From: JAQGMJ01 sp036271855
GTDB lineage: Bacteria; Pseudomonadota; Gammaproteobacteria; Burkholderiales; JAEUOS01
DNA: 15,676 nucleotides
Reading direction: 5' to 3'
NCBI GenBank assembly: GCA_036271855.1
Contig: DATAZV010000198.1
Span: 1 to 15,676 of the forward strand
Of the stretch, positions 15,107 to 15,676 are shown piece by piece (position 1 is the stretch's first letter; each line of letters starts with the position of its first letter). The notes beneath the pieces are model-generated. The model searched no databases. It was not told where the DNA came from and saw only the letters and a program-made list of their open reading frames with translations. The translations under genes were made by a program, and so were the position numbers.

Positions 15107-15676
15107 ATGCGTCGACTGATCTGTTGGTGCACGATGTTGCTTTGTGTCTTCGGCAGCGCCCCGGCCGCGGCGGCGGACATCATCGCGCTCGTCACCAAGG
15201 TCGAGGGTGATGTGGCGCTCACTGGCCCCAAGGACCAGCCGCTGACCCAGCCGTTCATCAAGTTGCGCGAGGCTGACGTGCTGCGCCTGGGCGTGGGCGC
15301 TGCCCTGACCCTGACGTTTTTCGAATCCGGCCGGCAGGAAAACTGGAAGGGGCCGGGCAGCATCAAACTGGCGGCCGATCAAAGCCAGCCCGCCGGCGGC
15401 GCGCCGGTGCTCAACGTCAAGCAGTTGCCGGTCAGCCTGGTGCGGCAACTGGCGCGCACCCCGGCGCCGGATACCGACGGCAACGTCGGCATGCTCAGGC
15501 TGCGCAGCATTCCGACCGCCGAAGCCCTGGGCAAGCTGGAAAAAAACTACAACGACCTGAAGGCCGCCGCCGCGCCGGGCGACCGCGATCCCGATTTGTA
15601 TTTGCTGTCCGGGCTGTTCGAACTGCACGAATACGACCGCCTGGAAAAAGAATTGGCGCGCCTGACCGAGGCCAAT
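15107..15676 (+). CDS. FecR-domain exported protein, 3' end beyond the window
   Basis: An open frame of 190 codons that reaches the window edge without a stop. ATG 15107 has GGGAGG (15098-15103) just upstream. The signal peptide is MRRLICWCTMLLCVFGSAPA plus a short Ala run, with cleavage predicted near A23-D24. Residues of about 24-92 look like a FecR-type beta domain (IIALVTKVEGDVALTG, then EADVLRLGVGAALTLTFFESG and GPGSIKL). After a Gly/Pro-rich link, residues of about 128-190 are helical and charged (EALGKLEKNYNDLK, LYLLSGLFELHEYDRLEKEL), perhaps TPR-like. No membrane helix other than the signal is seen in the visible part, so a periplasmic location is likely. It starts 49 nt after the cyclase stop. 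FecR-like proteins next to CHASE2 cyclases suggest one envelope signalling unit. Confidence 0.8.
   Translation, partial: MRRLICWCTMLLCVFGSAPAAAADIIALVTKVEGDVALTGPKDQPLTQPFIKLREADVLRLGVGAALTLTFFESGRQENWKGPGSIKLAADQSQPAGGAPVLNVKQLPVSLVRQLARTPAPDTDGNVGMLRLRSIPTAEALGKLEKNYNDLKAAAAPGDRDPDLYLLSGLFELHEYDRLEKELARLTEAN

Noticed and set aside
15084..15119. An 11-codon frame between the cyclase and FecR genes
   Set aside because: It is very short, overlaps the FecR start and has no independent support. The FecR ATG with GGGAGG explains the sequence.
13774..15366. 530-codon open frame opposite the cyclase and FecR genes
   Set aside because: It is antisense to the CHASE2, cyclase and FecR domains with shadow-type composition.

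Overview
This is a GC-rich bacterial chromosomal segment with tightly packed genes and strong G/C preference at third codon positions. The gene set suggests a betaproteobacterium, perhaps of the Rhodocyclales/Nitrosomonadales type: a dihydrolipoamide dehydrogenase with a fused lipoyl domain, PEP synthase near its PSRP regulator, and a FecR/CHASE2-cyclase cluster. The taxonomic placement is inference. I saw no rRNA, tRNA, CRISPR array, insertion sequence or prophage, so the window looks like core chromosome.

Region 1 (24-4897, + strand): an HslV-like Ntn-hydrolase; lipoyl-domain E3 (lpdA), which probably ends a pyruvate dehydrogenase operon beginning left of the window; a Tat-signal-like aldo/keto reductase 9 nt after lpdA; a SpoU/TrmH rRNA methyltransferase behind its own perfect -10 box; and a TPR lipoprotein whose TTG start overlaps the methyltransferase stop.

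Region 2 (4907-9534): PEP metabolism. ppsR (PEP synthase kinase/pyrophosphorylase) and an exported MORN-repeat protein lie on the minus strand, and ppsA diverges on the plus strand. The MORN gene sits between ppsR and ppsA and is 6 nt from ppsR. ppsR carries a run of 10 C near its start. A strong bidirectional hairpin terminator follows ppsA.

Region 3 (9605-11964, minus strand): an AMP-forming acyl-CoA synthetase with a TTG start under a near-perfect Shine-Dalgarno, followed by a YfcG-like glutathione S-transferase. A small lipoprotein gene diverges from the synthetase with only 31 nt between start codons.

Region 4 (12373-15676, + strand): an extended -10 promoter, a small outer-membrane beta-barrel-like protein, a CHASE2 class III adenylate cyclase and a FecR-like exported protein that runs off the right edge. 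This is a plausible envelope-to-cAMP signalling operon and the most system-like part of the window. All families are recognisable. What is less usual is the arrangement: a lone HslV-like protease next to E3, the MORN gene inserted between ppsR and ppsA, the homopolymer in ppsR, and the OMP-cyclase-FecR operon.
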